This document shows positions 1-7,585 of a stretch of DNA of 64,000 bases, piece by piece. Every line of letters begins with the position of its first letter. Position 1 is the stretch's first letter. This DNA comes from Pseudodesulfovibrio portus (lineage in GTDB: Bacteria > Desulfobacterota > Desulfovibrionia > Desulfovibrionales > Desulfovibrionaceae), in the NCBI RefSeq assembly GCF_026000375.1, contig NZ_AP026708.1, forward strand, positions 436,501 to 500,500, given 5' to 3'. Position numbers and translations under genes: made by a program. The notes under the pieces were generated by a model that saw only the letters and a program-made list of their open reading frames with translations, was not told where the DNA came from and ran no database searches.

Positions 1-5
1 TGGGC

Positions 6-728
6 ATGGCCGAAACTGTCTGGCCCCGGCGTGCGCCGACCGCGCCCAAAGGGAAACGCTGGCTGTCCAACCTTTCGGTCCTGGCATTGTCCACCCTGCT
101 CATCCGATTGCTGGTGCCCTTCATACCCACCGGCGTGGCCCTGTATGCCGCCGAAAACGGCATCGGCCTGCTCAACGCGGTAGCCCTGCCCCATTGGGCA
201 GCCATCGTGATTTCCGTTCTGCTCCTCGACATGGTCATCTACTGGCAGCACGTCGCCTTCCACCGCATCCCCGTCCTGTGGCGCATCCACCGCATGCACC
301 ATGCGGACACGGATATCGACGCCTCCACGGGCATCCGCTTCCATCCCATCGAGTTCATCCTGTCCATGGGGCTCAAGCTGTCGGTCATCCTGGTCCTCGG
401 CCCGCCCGTGATCGGGGTCATCGCCTTCGAAGTGCTGCTCAACGGTTGCGCCGTATTCAACCACGCCAACGTCCGGTTGCCCATCACCCTGGACAAGTGG
501 CTGCGGCTCATCGTCGTCACGCCGGACCAGCACCGCGTCCACCACTCCACCTCGCCGAAAGAATTCAACATGAACTACGGGTTCAACCTGCCGTGGTGGG
601 ACCGGCTTTTTCACACCTACAAACCCCAGCCGGACCTGGGCCACCAGGGAATGAAAATCGGCCTGAACATCTTCCGCGACCCCGTTTTCCTGGGCCTGGG
701 CCGGATGCTGACCATACCTTTCCGGTAA
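6..728 (+). CDS. Sterol desaturase / fatty acid hydroxylase family membrane protein (start uncertain)
   Basis: Integral membrane di-iron oxygenase-like protein, 240 residues from the first visible ATG. Three histidine boxes that would ligate two irons are present: HVAFH (residues 82-86), HRMHH (95-99) and HRVHH (176-180). Hydrophobic segments lie around residues 25-45, 60-80 and 120-150. The family hydroxylates or desaturates lipids in the membrane using O2; the substrate here cannot be told. The frame is open upstream to the window edge, so the true start and a first membrane segment may lie outside. A C-terminal LPWWDRLFHTY element is typical of the family. It is separated from the next gene by 76 bp and is probably an independent unit. 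Confidence 0.85.
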   Translation: MAETVWPRRAPTAPKGKRWLSNLSVLALSTLLIRLLVPFIPTGVALYAAENGIGLLNAVALPHWAAIVISVLLLDMVIYWQHVAFHRIPVLWRIHRMHHADTDIDASTGIRFHPIEFILSMGLKLSVILVLGPPVIGVIAFEVLLNGCAVFNHANVRLPITLDKWLRLIVVTPDQHRVHHSTSPKEFNMNYGFNLPWWDRLFHTYKPQPDLGHQGMKIGLNIFRDPVFLGLGRMLTIPFR

Positions 729-804
729 ACACTCCCTTTACATACTTCCGAGAGTGGTTATCATTTAAACTTCGAACATCATTACCTGAACAACGGAGAG
801 CCTC

Positions 805-1707
805 ATGTCAGGAATATACGACGTAGCCATTCTCGGTTCCGGCCCCGGCGGGCTCCAGGCCGCCATCCACTCGTCCCGCAAAAAGGCCCGCGTCCTCATG
901 CTGGGCCGCATCGACAACTCCTCCCTGTATTGGGCGCACGTTGAAAACTACTGCTGCCAGGTGAAAATCTCCGGCGAGGAGGTCCTGCGCACGGGCCGCG
1001 AGCAGGCCGAAAACTTCGGCACCGAGTTCCGCGACGAGGACGTGCTGACCATCGAACCCGACGGCAGCCTTTTCTCCATCAAGCTGGAATCCGGCGACGT
1101 CGTCAAATCCAAGACCGTCATCCTGGCCACCGGGTCCAGCCGCAACAAGCTCAAGGTGCCGGGTGAAAAGGAACTGCTCGGCAAGGGCGTCAGCTACTGC
1201 GTGGACTGCGACGCGGGCTTCTACAGGGACGAAATCGTGGCCGTGGCCGGTTGCCGGAGCGCGGCGGCAGGCGGCGCGGTGGCCCTGACCAACTTTGCCT
1301 CCGAGGTGCACCTGTACTGCGAGGAACTGGACGTGGCCGAAGGGCTGCGCAAGCAGCTCATTGATACGGGCGTCCACGTCCACGAGGGCGTGAAGATCGA
1401 GGAGATCCTGGGCGAGACCGCAGTCACCGGCGTCAAGCTGGACGACGGTTCCACCATGGACGTCAGCGGAGTATTCATCGAACTTGGAGCCAAGGGGGTT
1501 CTGGAACTGACCGCCATGCTCGGCGTACAGCTCGACGAGAACATGAAATACATAGAGGCTGACAAGAAGCAGCGAACCAGCGTGCCCGGCGTCTACGCCG
1601 CAGGCGACATCTGCGGCCCGCCGCTGCAGATGGCCAAGGCCGTGGGCGAGGGATGCGTGGCCGGTATCGAAGCGGCCACCTACGCGAAAAAGATGGAAGT
1701 CGAATAG
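805..1707 (+). CDS. Thioredoxin reductase-like FAD/pyridine nucleotide-disulfide oxidoreductase
   Basis: Flavoprotein of 300 residues with thioredoxin-reductase architecture. The FAD-binding GSGPGGLQAA is near the N-terminus, a redox CVDC lies near residue 130, and the C-terminal FAD motif GVYAAGDICGPP is clear. A GGAG Shine-Dalgarno at 795-798 supports ATG 805. The nucleotide-binding segment is unusual: the family's GxGxxA reads AGCRSAAAGGA, and the HRRxxxR signature for NADPH phosphate is replaced by VHLYCEE. It may therefore use another electron donor (NADH, ferredoxin or F420) or be a divergent disulfide reductase. No thioredoxin gene is adjacent. The strong hairpin at 1791-1820 probably terminates its transcript. 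Confidence 0.8.
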   Translation: MSGIYDVAILGSGPGGLQAAIHSSRKKARVLMLGRIDNSSLYWAHVENYCCQVKISGEEVLRTGREQAENFGTEFRDEDVLTIEPDGSLFSIKLESGDVVKSKTVILATGSSRNKLKVPGEKELLGKGVSYCVDCDAGFYRDEIVAVAGCRSAAAGGAVALTNFASEVHLYCEELDVAEGLRKQLIDTGVHVHEGVKIEEILGETAVTGVKLDDGSTMDVSGVFIELGAKGVLELTAMLGVQLDENMKYIEADKKQRTSVPGVYAAGDICGPPLQMAKAVGEGCVAGIEAATYAKKMEVE

Positions 1708-1708
1708 A

Positions 1709-2338
1709 CTACATGGTCGGCAGGATGCAGCAGGCCTGGGTTTCGATAAAATCGGATATCCGCCTAAGAGCGTCCGTATCACCTGAATTGAAACGGAGAA
1801 CGATGTATCGTTCTCCGTTTTTCATGAACGATTTGACCACGGAACAGCCCACGGAATAGCCTTCCTCGTCCATCTCGAAAGGATGGACGGTGAGTTCGAC
1901 GCTACGGCCAGAACTCTCGGGGAAAGGAGCCAATCCGTTGCCGACATAGCGAACGCGGGCGCAACTGGCGGACATGTCCTCGACCACGCCCCTGGCCGCC
2001 TTTCCTTCCTCGATCATGGTGGCCGGGTAACAGCAGTTGCAGCGCGGCTCGGACCGCTCTTCGGCGTCGAAGATGGTGCCGGGGCCTTCCAGTTCGACGA
2101 GGGTATCGTCCTGCTGCCAGATGTTCAGGACACGGGACGAGAAACCGAGCAGCCGACCGTCATGGGCGTATTTCACCGAGGCATGGGGATCGACCCGCAG
2201 CCGGTCCAGGGCCGCCGCAGGCATGGCCACGCTGGCCATGACCCTGCCGTCTTCACGCACCCCCGCGACGATTCCGAGGAACCTGTCCTCGAAGGTCGAC
2301 AGTTGAAGAATGATGCGGTCTCCGGAAACGATGTCCAT
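1709..2338 (-). CDS. PilZ-like (YcgR-type) flagellar brake / c-di-GMP-binding domain protein
   Basis: A 209-residue soluble protein with a YcgR-like N-terminal beta domain (about residues 1-90) followed by a PilZ-like domain. The c-di-GMP signature RxxxR is present as RSEPR (95-99). The second signature, [D/N]xSxxG, reads DMSASC (121-126), with the final glycine replaced by cysteine. The segment after RxxxR is cysteine-rich (RCNCC). Family members bind c-di-GMP and tune motility or exopolysaccharide; the degenerate second motif leaves binding uncertain. It is convergent with the reductase gene at 805-1707, with stops one base apart, and the reductase's terminator hairpin lies inside this coding sequence. 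Confidence 0.75.
   Translation of the reverse strand: MDIVSGDRIILQLSTFEDRFLGIVAGVREDGRVMASVAMPAAALDRLRVDPHASVKYAHDGRLLGFSSRVLNIWQQDDTLVELEGPGTIFDAEERSEPRCNCCYPATMIEEGKAARGVVEDMSASCARVRYVGNGLAPFPESSGRSVELTVHPFEMDEEGYSVGCSVVKSFMKNGERYIVLRFNSGDTDALRRISDFIETQACCILPTM
1791..1825 (+). terminator. Perfect 14-bp inverted repeat with T-run, inside an antisense gene
   Basis: Arms at 1791-1804 and 1807-1820 are exact reverse complements with a two-base loop, followed by a T-run (1818-1822). On the plus strand this is a good intrinsic terminator for the reductase gene ending at 1707. It lies within the 3' part of the PilZ-like gene, where it encodes the NGERYIVLRF region. Confidence 0.7.
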
Positions 2339-2404
2339 TCGGTCTCTCCCCTGACCCCAAACTATCGCATGGCAATTTGCAGAGCAATTATATATACCCC
2401 TTTC

Positions 2405-2689
2405 ATGTTGAAGTCACTCGGTTTCCTCAGTTGGGCCGCCTGCCTGCTGACCCTCGCCTACCAATCAGTCTCCTGGGTCCTGTTCAACAACTGGCCGGAA
2501 CTCGACATGTTCTCGGTCCTCAACACCCTCTTCGGCCTCGACCTGCTTTCGATTGTCGAGACCCTGCCGCTGGACGCGACGGCCAAGCTCCTCTACGTCG
2601 CCCTGACCACGGAACTGGCCCTGTTCCTGTGGTGGACAGGCGTTGCCATGTTCGTCCTGATGCTCATCATTCAACTGGTCCGCAAGTGA
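2405..2689 (+). CDS. Small membrane protein, unknown function
   Basis: A 94-residue protein starting MLKSLGFLSW. Two hydrophobic helices are apparent (about residues 1-22 and 68-92, ending LIIQLVRK), separated by an amphipathic region with several leucines. I do not recognise a family. An alternative in-frame start lies at 2369. The gene is divergent from the PilZ-like gene (66 bp between starts) and precedes the cytochrome/rnf operon by 111 bp. Translation continues upstream without a stop because the antisense PilZ gene is GC-rich, so the start is a judgement from hydrophobicity. Confidence 0.55.
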   Translation: MLKSLGFLSWAACLLTLAYQSVSWVLFNNWPELDMFSVLNTLFGLDLLSIVETLPLDATAKLLYVALTTELALFLWWTGVAMFVLMLIIQLVRK

Positions 2690-2800
2690 TCGCCACCCCA
2701 TTGACTGCTCGATCAACCGGCGGTTCACAGGTGGGGTATGGACGAAACCCCGTTTTTTCAGCTATAAGTTTTCATTACGCTGAAACCAGAGGTTTAATCA

Positions 2801-3541
2801 TTGCACAAACGGTACCTGCCAATCACCATTGCGGCCGCACTTCTGTTTCTTATTGCCCTGGGGGGGTATATCATTCCGGCAACACCGGATGAGTTGCCCG
2901 TCCGCGTCCTACTGGACAACAAGGGCGGCAAGATCATTCTCAACCACACGGCCCACGCAGACCTGATGGACCAGGACTGCAGCGCCTGCCATCACACCAC
3001 GGGCAACAGCCCGAATCCCCCGGCCTGTGCTGACTGCCACGCCGCCAAATTCGACGCCGCGTTCCGGACCGGGCACCAGAAAACGCTCCCCGGAGATCAA
3101 TGCGGGACCTGCCACCACCCGACCGCAAGCATCAATAAATTCATGCACGATGAACACGCCGACGATTATGCGGGGGGCGATTGCCAGGCCTGCCATCACG
3201 ACACGTCCATCGAGCCGACGCCCCAGTCCTGCTCCAACTGCCACATGGACGGTTCCAATTCGGTACTTCGCCTCCGCGACGCCGCCCACGCACGGTGCGC
3301 CGATTGCCACGTCGACCTGTACGACGAGGGCATCAAGGGTTGCGCCACCTGCCATGAACGCAACCCGGCGAAGACCGACGAGCCGGAAAAGCGGGCATGC
3401 TCCAGCTGCCACGACACCCCCACCGACCAATTGGTGCCCACCACCATGAATGCCTTCCACGCCAAGTGCATGGGCTGCCACGAAGAACAGGGCACGGGAC
3501 CGTTCGGCGACGACGCCTGCTACCAGTGCCACATGAAATAG
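2801..3541 (+). CDS. Decahaem c-type cytochrome of the Rnf locus
   Basis: Periplasmic multihaem cytochrome, 246 residues, with an uncleaved signal anchor or signal peptide at residues 5-23. Ten CxxCH haem-binding motifs can be counted: CSACH, CADCH, CGTCH, CQACH, CSNCH, CADCH, CATCH, CSSCH, CMGCH and CYQCH. The start is a TTG at 2801 with AGAGGT upstream (2789-2794). It lies 11 bp before rnfC, so it is almost certainly the first gene of the rnf operon. In Desulfovibrio a multihaem cytochrome encoded with rnf is known and is thought to exchange electrons between Rnf and the periplasmic cytochrome c pool. The direction of flow is not visible in the sequence. Confidence 0.93.
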   Translation: MHKRYLPITIAAALLFLIALGGYIIPATPDELPVRVLLDNKGGKIILNHTAHADLMDQDCSACHHTTGNSPNPPACADCHAAKFDAAFRTGHQKTLPGDQCGTCHHPTASINKFMHDEHADDYAGGDCQACHHDTSIEPTPQSCSNCHMDGSNSVLRLRDAAHARCADCHVDLYDEGIKGCATCHERNPAKTDEPEKRACSSCHDTPTDQLVPTTMNAFHAKCMGCHEEQGTGPFGDDACYQCHMK

Positions 3542-3552
3542 GGACCGGACAC

Positions 3553-4743
3553 ATGACCAGATTCAGCTTCAACCTGCAGACCGGCGAGACCGGTCCCCTG
3601 ACCCGGGCCCCCCGGCCCGACGTGGTAAACCTGCCCCTGACCGGGCAGCGCCCCGTCCTGTCCGTGGGCGACCAGGTCCTGGCCGGGACCAAGGTGGCCG
3701 AAGCAGTAAATGACACCGACGGCGACCTGCACGCCCCCCTGGCGGGCTTCATACGGGAGGTGGAACCGTTCACCATGCGCATCGAGGTCAGCGGCGACGA
3801 CAAGGTCAATGCCGACGCGCCGTGCACGGAAAACGGCGATGCGCTCAAGCAATGGCTCCGTGAAAAGGGCGTCGATTCGCGGTCCCTGTATCGCGCCCAG
3901 ACCCTGATCATCAACGCGGTCCCACCCGAGCCGGGCATTTCCATCTTCGAGCCGCTCCTGCGCGACTACCGCAAGACCCTGGAGATCGGCCTGGACATGG
4001 TCAAACGGGTGGTGGAACCCTCCAAGATGTTCCTGGTGGCGGCCAAAGGCAACAAGGCCAACGCGTTCGCCAACTGTACGGTCATGCACGTCAAGCCCGT
4101 CTACCCCAACGGCCTCGATCCCCTGGTGATCAAGACCGTCACGGGACGAGAGACCATCACGGGCTCACGCCCCGCCGACATCACCATCCTTTCCGTCAAG
4201 GAACTCTATTTCATCGGGCGCGTGGCCGAGACGGGCCGCCCCCTCACCGAAACCGTCATGACCATCGGCGACCTGAACCAGCTGGTGCCCGTGGGTACGC
4301 CCGTGGGCTTCCTGACGAACAAATCCGGAGCAACGGTCCAACCGGGCGACCGCGTCGTCATCGGCGGCCCCCTGCGCGGCATGGCCGCCGTGAACCTCGA
4401 GCAGGGCGTGGACAAAGACGCCAGCGGCCTGCACATCCTGCGGTCGGGAGACAGCCTCGCCGCGACCGACAACTTCTGTCTCGGCTGCGGCGAATGCGAA
4501 CGCCACTGCCCGGCCCGGATCATGCCCGGCATGATCAGCCGGTGCGCCGAGTTCAAGCAGTTCAAGCGGGCCGAGAACTTCCACATCCACTCCTGCATGG
4601 AATGCGGCCTGTGCGCCTACTGGTGCAAGGCGCAGCGTCCGCTGCTCCAGTATATCCGGCTGGCCAAATACGAACTGGCCCTTTTGGCCGAAACCAACAA
4701 GGCCGCCCCGGCCGCAACCGAAGCAATCGACGGAGAATCCTGA
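3553..4743 (+). CDS. rnfC: Ion-translocating Rnf complex subunit C
   Basis: RnfC, 396 residues, the peripheral subunit of the ferredoxin:NAD+ oxidoreductase. The N-terminal RnfC barrel and SLBB-type region precede a C-terminal di-cluster ferredoxin domain. Both four-cysteine motifs are intact: CLGCGECERHC from residue 309 and CMECGLCAYWC from residue 348. It is shorter than gammaproteobacterial RnfC proteins, which carry long C-terminal repeats. The NADH/FMN glycine-rich region of Nqo1-like RnfC proteins is not obvious to me, so nucleotide binding may reside in the RnfB fusion instead. It follows the decahaem cytochrome, and its TGA overlaps the rnfD ATG by one base. Confidence 0.95.
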   Translation: MTRFSFNLQTGETGPLTRAPRPDVVNLPLTGQRPVLSVGDQVLAGTKVAEAVNDTDGDLHAPLAGFIREVEPFTMRIEVSGDDKVNADAPCTENGDALKQWLREKGVDSRSLYRAQTLIINAVPPEPGISIFEPLLRDYRKTLEIGLDMVKRVVEPSKMFLVAAKGNKANAFANCTVMHVKPVYPNGLDPLVIKTVTGRETITGSRPADITILSVKELYFIGRVAETGRPLTETVMTIGDLNQLVPVGTPVGFLTNKSGATVQPGDRVVIGGPLRGMAAVNLEQGVDKDASGLHILRSGDSLAATDNFCLGCGECERHCPARIMPGMISRCAEFKQFKRAENFHIHSCMECGLCAYWCKAQRPLLQYIRLAKYELALLAETNKAAPAATEAIDGES

Positions 4744-5723
4744 TGCTGAAGCCGCTCACGCCCATGCTGACCGTCGCGGTCCCGCCCCATATCCATTGCG
4801 GGCGCACCATAAAGCGGTATGTGCTCGAGACCCTGCTCGCCCTGCTCCCGGCATCGATCCTGGCCGTTGCCGCCTTCGGCGTGGACGCACTCCGGGTGAT
4901 GGCCCTGTCCTGCGCAGTGGCCGTGCTCACCGAAGCCGTCTGCAACCGGCTCATGAAACGCGAACCGTCCGTGGACGACTACAGCGCCCTGCTCACAGGG
5001 TTGCTCTTCGCCTTCCTGCTCCCGGCGTCGGCCCCCTGGTGGCTGGTGACCATCGGCACCGTCGCCTCCATCGCGCTCGGCAAGATGATTTTCGGCGGAT
5101 TGGGCGGAAGCCCCCTGGCCGCCCCGCTCGTGGGCTGGGCCCTGTGCCGCATCTCCTGGCCCGGCTTCATGGACACCAACGCCACCATGCTCATGTCCGA
5201 TCTCCCGGCTCCCCTGCAGCAACTGAAATATTTCGGCCTTGATGCCGTGTCCTCACTCGATCCCGTGTCCCTGCTCCTGGGCAACCAGCTCGGCGGCCTG
5301 GGCGAAGTCCAGGTGGCGGCCCTGCTCGCCGGCGGGGCCTTCCTGCTCATCCGGGGGCACGTCCGCTGGCATATTCCCGCCGGATTCATCTGCGGCCTGC
5401 TCGCCACCGCCTTCATCTACCAGCTCCTGGACCCGGCGACCTACGCCCCGCCCCTGTTCCACCTGCTGTCGGGCGGCGCGGTCTTCGGCGCGTTCTTCCT
5501 GGCCACGGACGAATCGTCCTCGCCCATAGGAACCGTTCCGGCCCTGCTCTACGGCCTCGCGGCAGGAGCCATGGTCATCATCATCCGCGTATACGGCATC
5601 TATCCCGACGGCGTGCCGTTCGCCATCCTTCTGGCCAACCTGTTCACCCCGCTGCTCGACCGCATCCGGCCCAAGCCCTTTGGTGGCCCATATTCCTTCT
5701 CCGATGAAACGGGGGGCGCGTAA
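4743..5723 (+). CDS. rnfD: Ion-translocating Rnf complex subunit D
   Basis: RnfD, 326 residues, a polytopic membrane subunit with about nine hydrophobic helices that carries covalent FMN in characterised complexes. The start overlaps the rnfC stop (TGATG) and its own TAA overlaps the rnfG ATG, implying translational coupling. The C-terminal half has the family's ATDESSSPIG segment. The threonine normally flavinylated on the periplasmic side could not be placed with confidence; the candidate region reads DAVSSLDPVS, with serines but no threonine. That could be a real difference or my misalignment. Confidence 0.94.
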   Translation: MLKPLTPMLTVAVPPHIHCGRTIKRYVLETLLALLPASILAVAAFGVDALRVMALSCAVAVLTEAVCNRLMKREPSVDDYSALLTGLLFAFLLPASAPWWLVTIGTVASIALGKMIFGGLGGSPLAAPLVGWALCRISWPGFMDTNATMLMSDLPAPLQQLKYFGLDAVSSLDPVSLLLGNQLGGLGEVQVAALLAGGAFLLIRGHVRWHIPAGFICGLLATAFIYQLLDPATYAPPLFHLLSGGAVFGAFFLATDESSSPIGTVPALLYGLAAGAMVIIIRVYGIYPDGVPFAILLANLFTPLLDRIRPKPFGGPYSFSDETGGA

Positions 5724-6301
5724 TGAAAGAAATGATCAAGATGATCGTGGTCCTGTCGCTCATCTGCGCCCTGTCCGGCCTGACCCTGGCCACGGTCAGA
5801 CAGGCCACCTCCACCCGCATCGAGGAACAGGTCATGACCTACGTGCAGGGCCCGGCCCTGGACCAGATATTCAGCGACCACGACAACAACCCGGTCAAGG
5901 ACCGCAAGATCTTCGACACCCCGAACGGCCCGATCACGGTCTTCCCGGCCATGAAGGCGGGCAAGCTGACCGGCGTCGCCTTCGAGACCTACGGCAAAGG
6001 GTACGGCGGCGACATCGGCGTCATGGTCGGCTTCGTCATCGACGGCTCGAAACTCGAGGGCATAGGCATCACCACGCTCAAGGAAACGCCCGGTCTGGGG
6101 GCACGGGTGGTGGAACCCGAATACCGCGACCAGTTCAAGGGCCACTCCACGGCATCCATCGCCCTGGAAAAGCAGGGCGGCGACATCGCGGCCATCTCGG
6201 GAGCGACCATTTCGTCCACAGGGACAGTGGCCGCAGTCAATGACGCCGTGAAGATTTTCAACACGATCAAGGACAAACTCCCCACTGCCTGGGGTTCGTA
6301 G
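5723..6301 (+). CDS. rnfG: Ion-translocating Rnf complex subunit G (FMN-binding)
   Basis: RnfG, 192 residues, with one N-terminal transmembrane helix (residues 5-24) and a periplasmic FMN-binding domain. The flavinylation motif SGATISST is present near residue 157; the threonine would carry FMN by a phosphoester bond. Upstream, ETPGLGAR matches the conserved family segment. The subunit relays electrons between membrane flavins and probably the periplasmic cytochrome. Its ATG overlaps the rnfD TAA, and rnfE starts 9 bp downstream. Confidence 0.95.
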   Translation: MKEMIKMIVVLSLICALSGLTLATVRQATSTRIEEQVMTYVQGPALDQIFSDHDNNPVKDRKIFDTPNGPITVFPAMKAGKLTGVAFETYGKGYGGDIGVMVGFVIDGSKLEGIGITTLKETPGLGARVVEPEYRDQFKGHSTASIALEKQGGDIAAISGATISSTGTVAAVNDAVKIFNTIKDKLPTAWGS

Positions 6302-6310
6302 GATACGCTC

Positions 6311-6988
6311 ATGAGTGCACTCTGGAAGGAATTTTCGAAAGGGCTGTGGAAGGACCTGCCGCCGTTCAAGCTGGTACTCGGCCTGTGCCCGGTGCTGGCC
6401 GTGACCAAGACCGCATACAACGGCTTCGGCATGGGCATGGCCGTCATTTTCGTGCTGGCCCTGTCCAACCTCATGGTGTCGCTCCTGCGCAAGGTCATCC
6501 CGACCAAGGTCCGCATCGCCTGCTTCATCGTGGTGGCCGCCTCACTGGTCGTCTGCGTGGAGCTGCTCATGCAGGCCTATGCCTACCCCCTCTACCAGCA
6601 GCTCGGCATCTTCGTCCCGCTCATCGTGGTCAACTGCATCATCCTGGGGCGGGCCGAGGCGTTCGCCTCCAAGAACCCCCTCCTCCTGTCCGTGGCCGAC
6701 GGCCTTGGCATGGGCATCGGCTTCACCATTTCACTGACCTTCCTCGGCTCCATTCGCGAATTGTTCGGCTACGGCACATGGTTCGGCATGCAGGTCACGG
6801 GCGACTGGTACCAGCCGTTCACCTTCATGGTCGAGGCCCCCGGCGCCTTCGTGTGCCTGGGCGTGCTCCTGGCGGGCATGAACGCCTTTACCAACTGGCA
6901 GCGCAAGACCAAGGGGCTCGAAGCCATTGAAGGCCCCACCCACGACTGCAAATCCTGCGGCATGTGCGCCACCAAGCCGGGACTGTAG
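6311..6988 (+). CDS. rnfE: Ion-translocating Rnf complex subunit E with a cysteine-rich C-terminal tail
   Basis: RnfE, 225 residues, a six-helix membrane subunit paired with RnfA. It contains the family motifs GLCPVLAVTKTAYNG and GRAEAFASKN; the inner cysteines of such motifs ligate the intramembrane Fe-S centre shared by RnfA and RnfE. After the last helix there is a hydrophilic tail ending in CKSCGMC (residues 213-219), a CxxCxxC arrangement not part of the core fold as I know it. The tail could bind an extra metal centre or zinc. The gene sits 9 bp after rnfG and 9 bp before rnfA. Confidence 0.94.
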   Translation: MSALWKEFSKGLWKDLPPFKLVLGLCPVLAVTKTAYNGFGMGMAVIFVLALSNLMVSLLRKVIPTKVRIACFIVVAASLVVCVELLMQAYAYPLYQQLGIFVPLIVVNCIILGRAEAFASKNPLLLSVADGLGMGIGFTISLTFLGSIRELFGYGTWFGMQVTGDWYQPFTFMVEAPGAFVCLGVLLAGMNAFTNWQRKTKGLEAIEGPTHDCKSCGMCATKPGL

Positions 6989-6997
6989 GGAGACATC

Positions 6998-7573
6998 ATG
7001 GATTACTTCGTACTCGTCATCGCCGCCATCTTCGTCAACAACATCGTGTTGGCGCAGTACCTTGGCAACTGCCCGTTCATCGGCACGTCCAAGGAATCGA
7101 GCGTGGCCATCGGCATGGGTCTGGCCGTGGTCTTCGTGGCCGCCATGGCCGCGGTCATCACCTGGTGCGTGCAGAAATTCCTGCTCGCGCCCAATGACCT
7201 CAGCTACCTCCAGACCATCACCTTCATCCTGGTCATCGCCGCCCTCGTCCAGTTCGTGGAGATGTTCCTGAAAAAAGCCGTGCCCCCCCTGTACAAGTCC
7301 CTCGGCATCTTCCTGCCGCTGATCACCACCAACTGCGCCGTGCTCGGCATCGCCATCATCTGCCAGCGAGAGGAGTTCACCCTGTTCGAAACGCTGATCT
7401 TCTCCGTTGCATCCGGCGTCGGCTTCATGCTCGCCCTGGTGGTCCTGGCGTCCATCCGCGAACGCCTCGATCTGGCCCGCGTCCCCATCGCCATGAAGGG
7501 CACGCCCCTTGGCCTGATAATGGCCGGACTCATGTCACTCGCATTCTTCGCCTTCAAAGGCATGGCCTCCTAG
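6998..7573 (+). CDS. rnfA: Ion-translocating Rnf complex subunit A
   Basis: RnfA, 191 residues, the usual family length, with six hydrophobic helices and the hallmark NNIVLAQYLGNCPFIG near the N-terminus and TTNCAVLG in the middle. These cysteine-bearing half-helices are predicted to hold the membrane [2Fe-2S] centre together with RnfE. A GGGAGA ribosome site precedes ATG 6998. It is followed by rnfB after 12 bp. Confidence 0.96.
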   Translation: MDYFVLVIAAIFVNNIVLAQYLGNCPFIGTSKESSVAIGMGLAVVFVAAMAAVITWCVQKFLLAPNDLSYLQTITFILVIAALVQFVEMFLKKAVPPLYKSLGIFLPLITTNCAVLGIAIICQREEFTLFETLIFSVASGVGFMLALVVLASIRERLDLARVPIAMKGTPLGLIMAGLMSLAFFAFKGMAS

Positions 7574-7585
7574 GAGAGTACCTCT

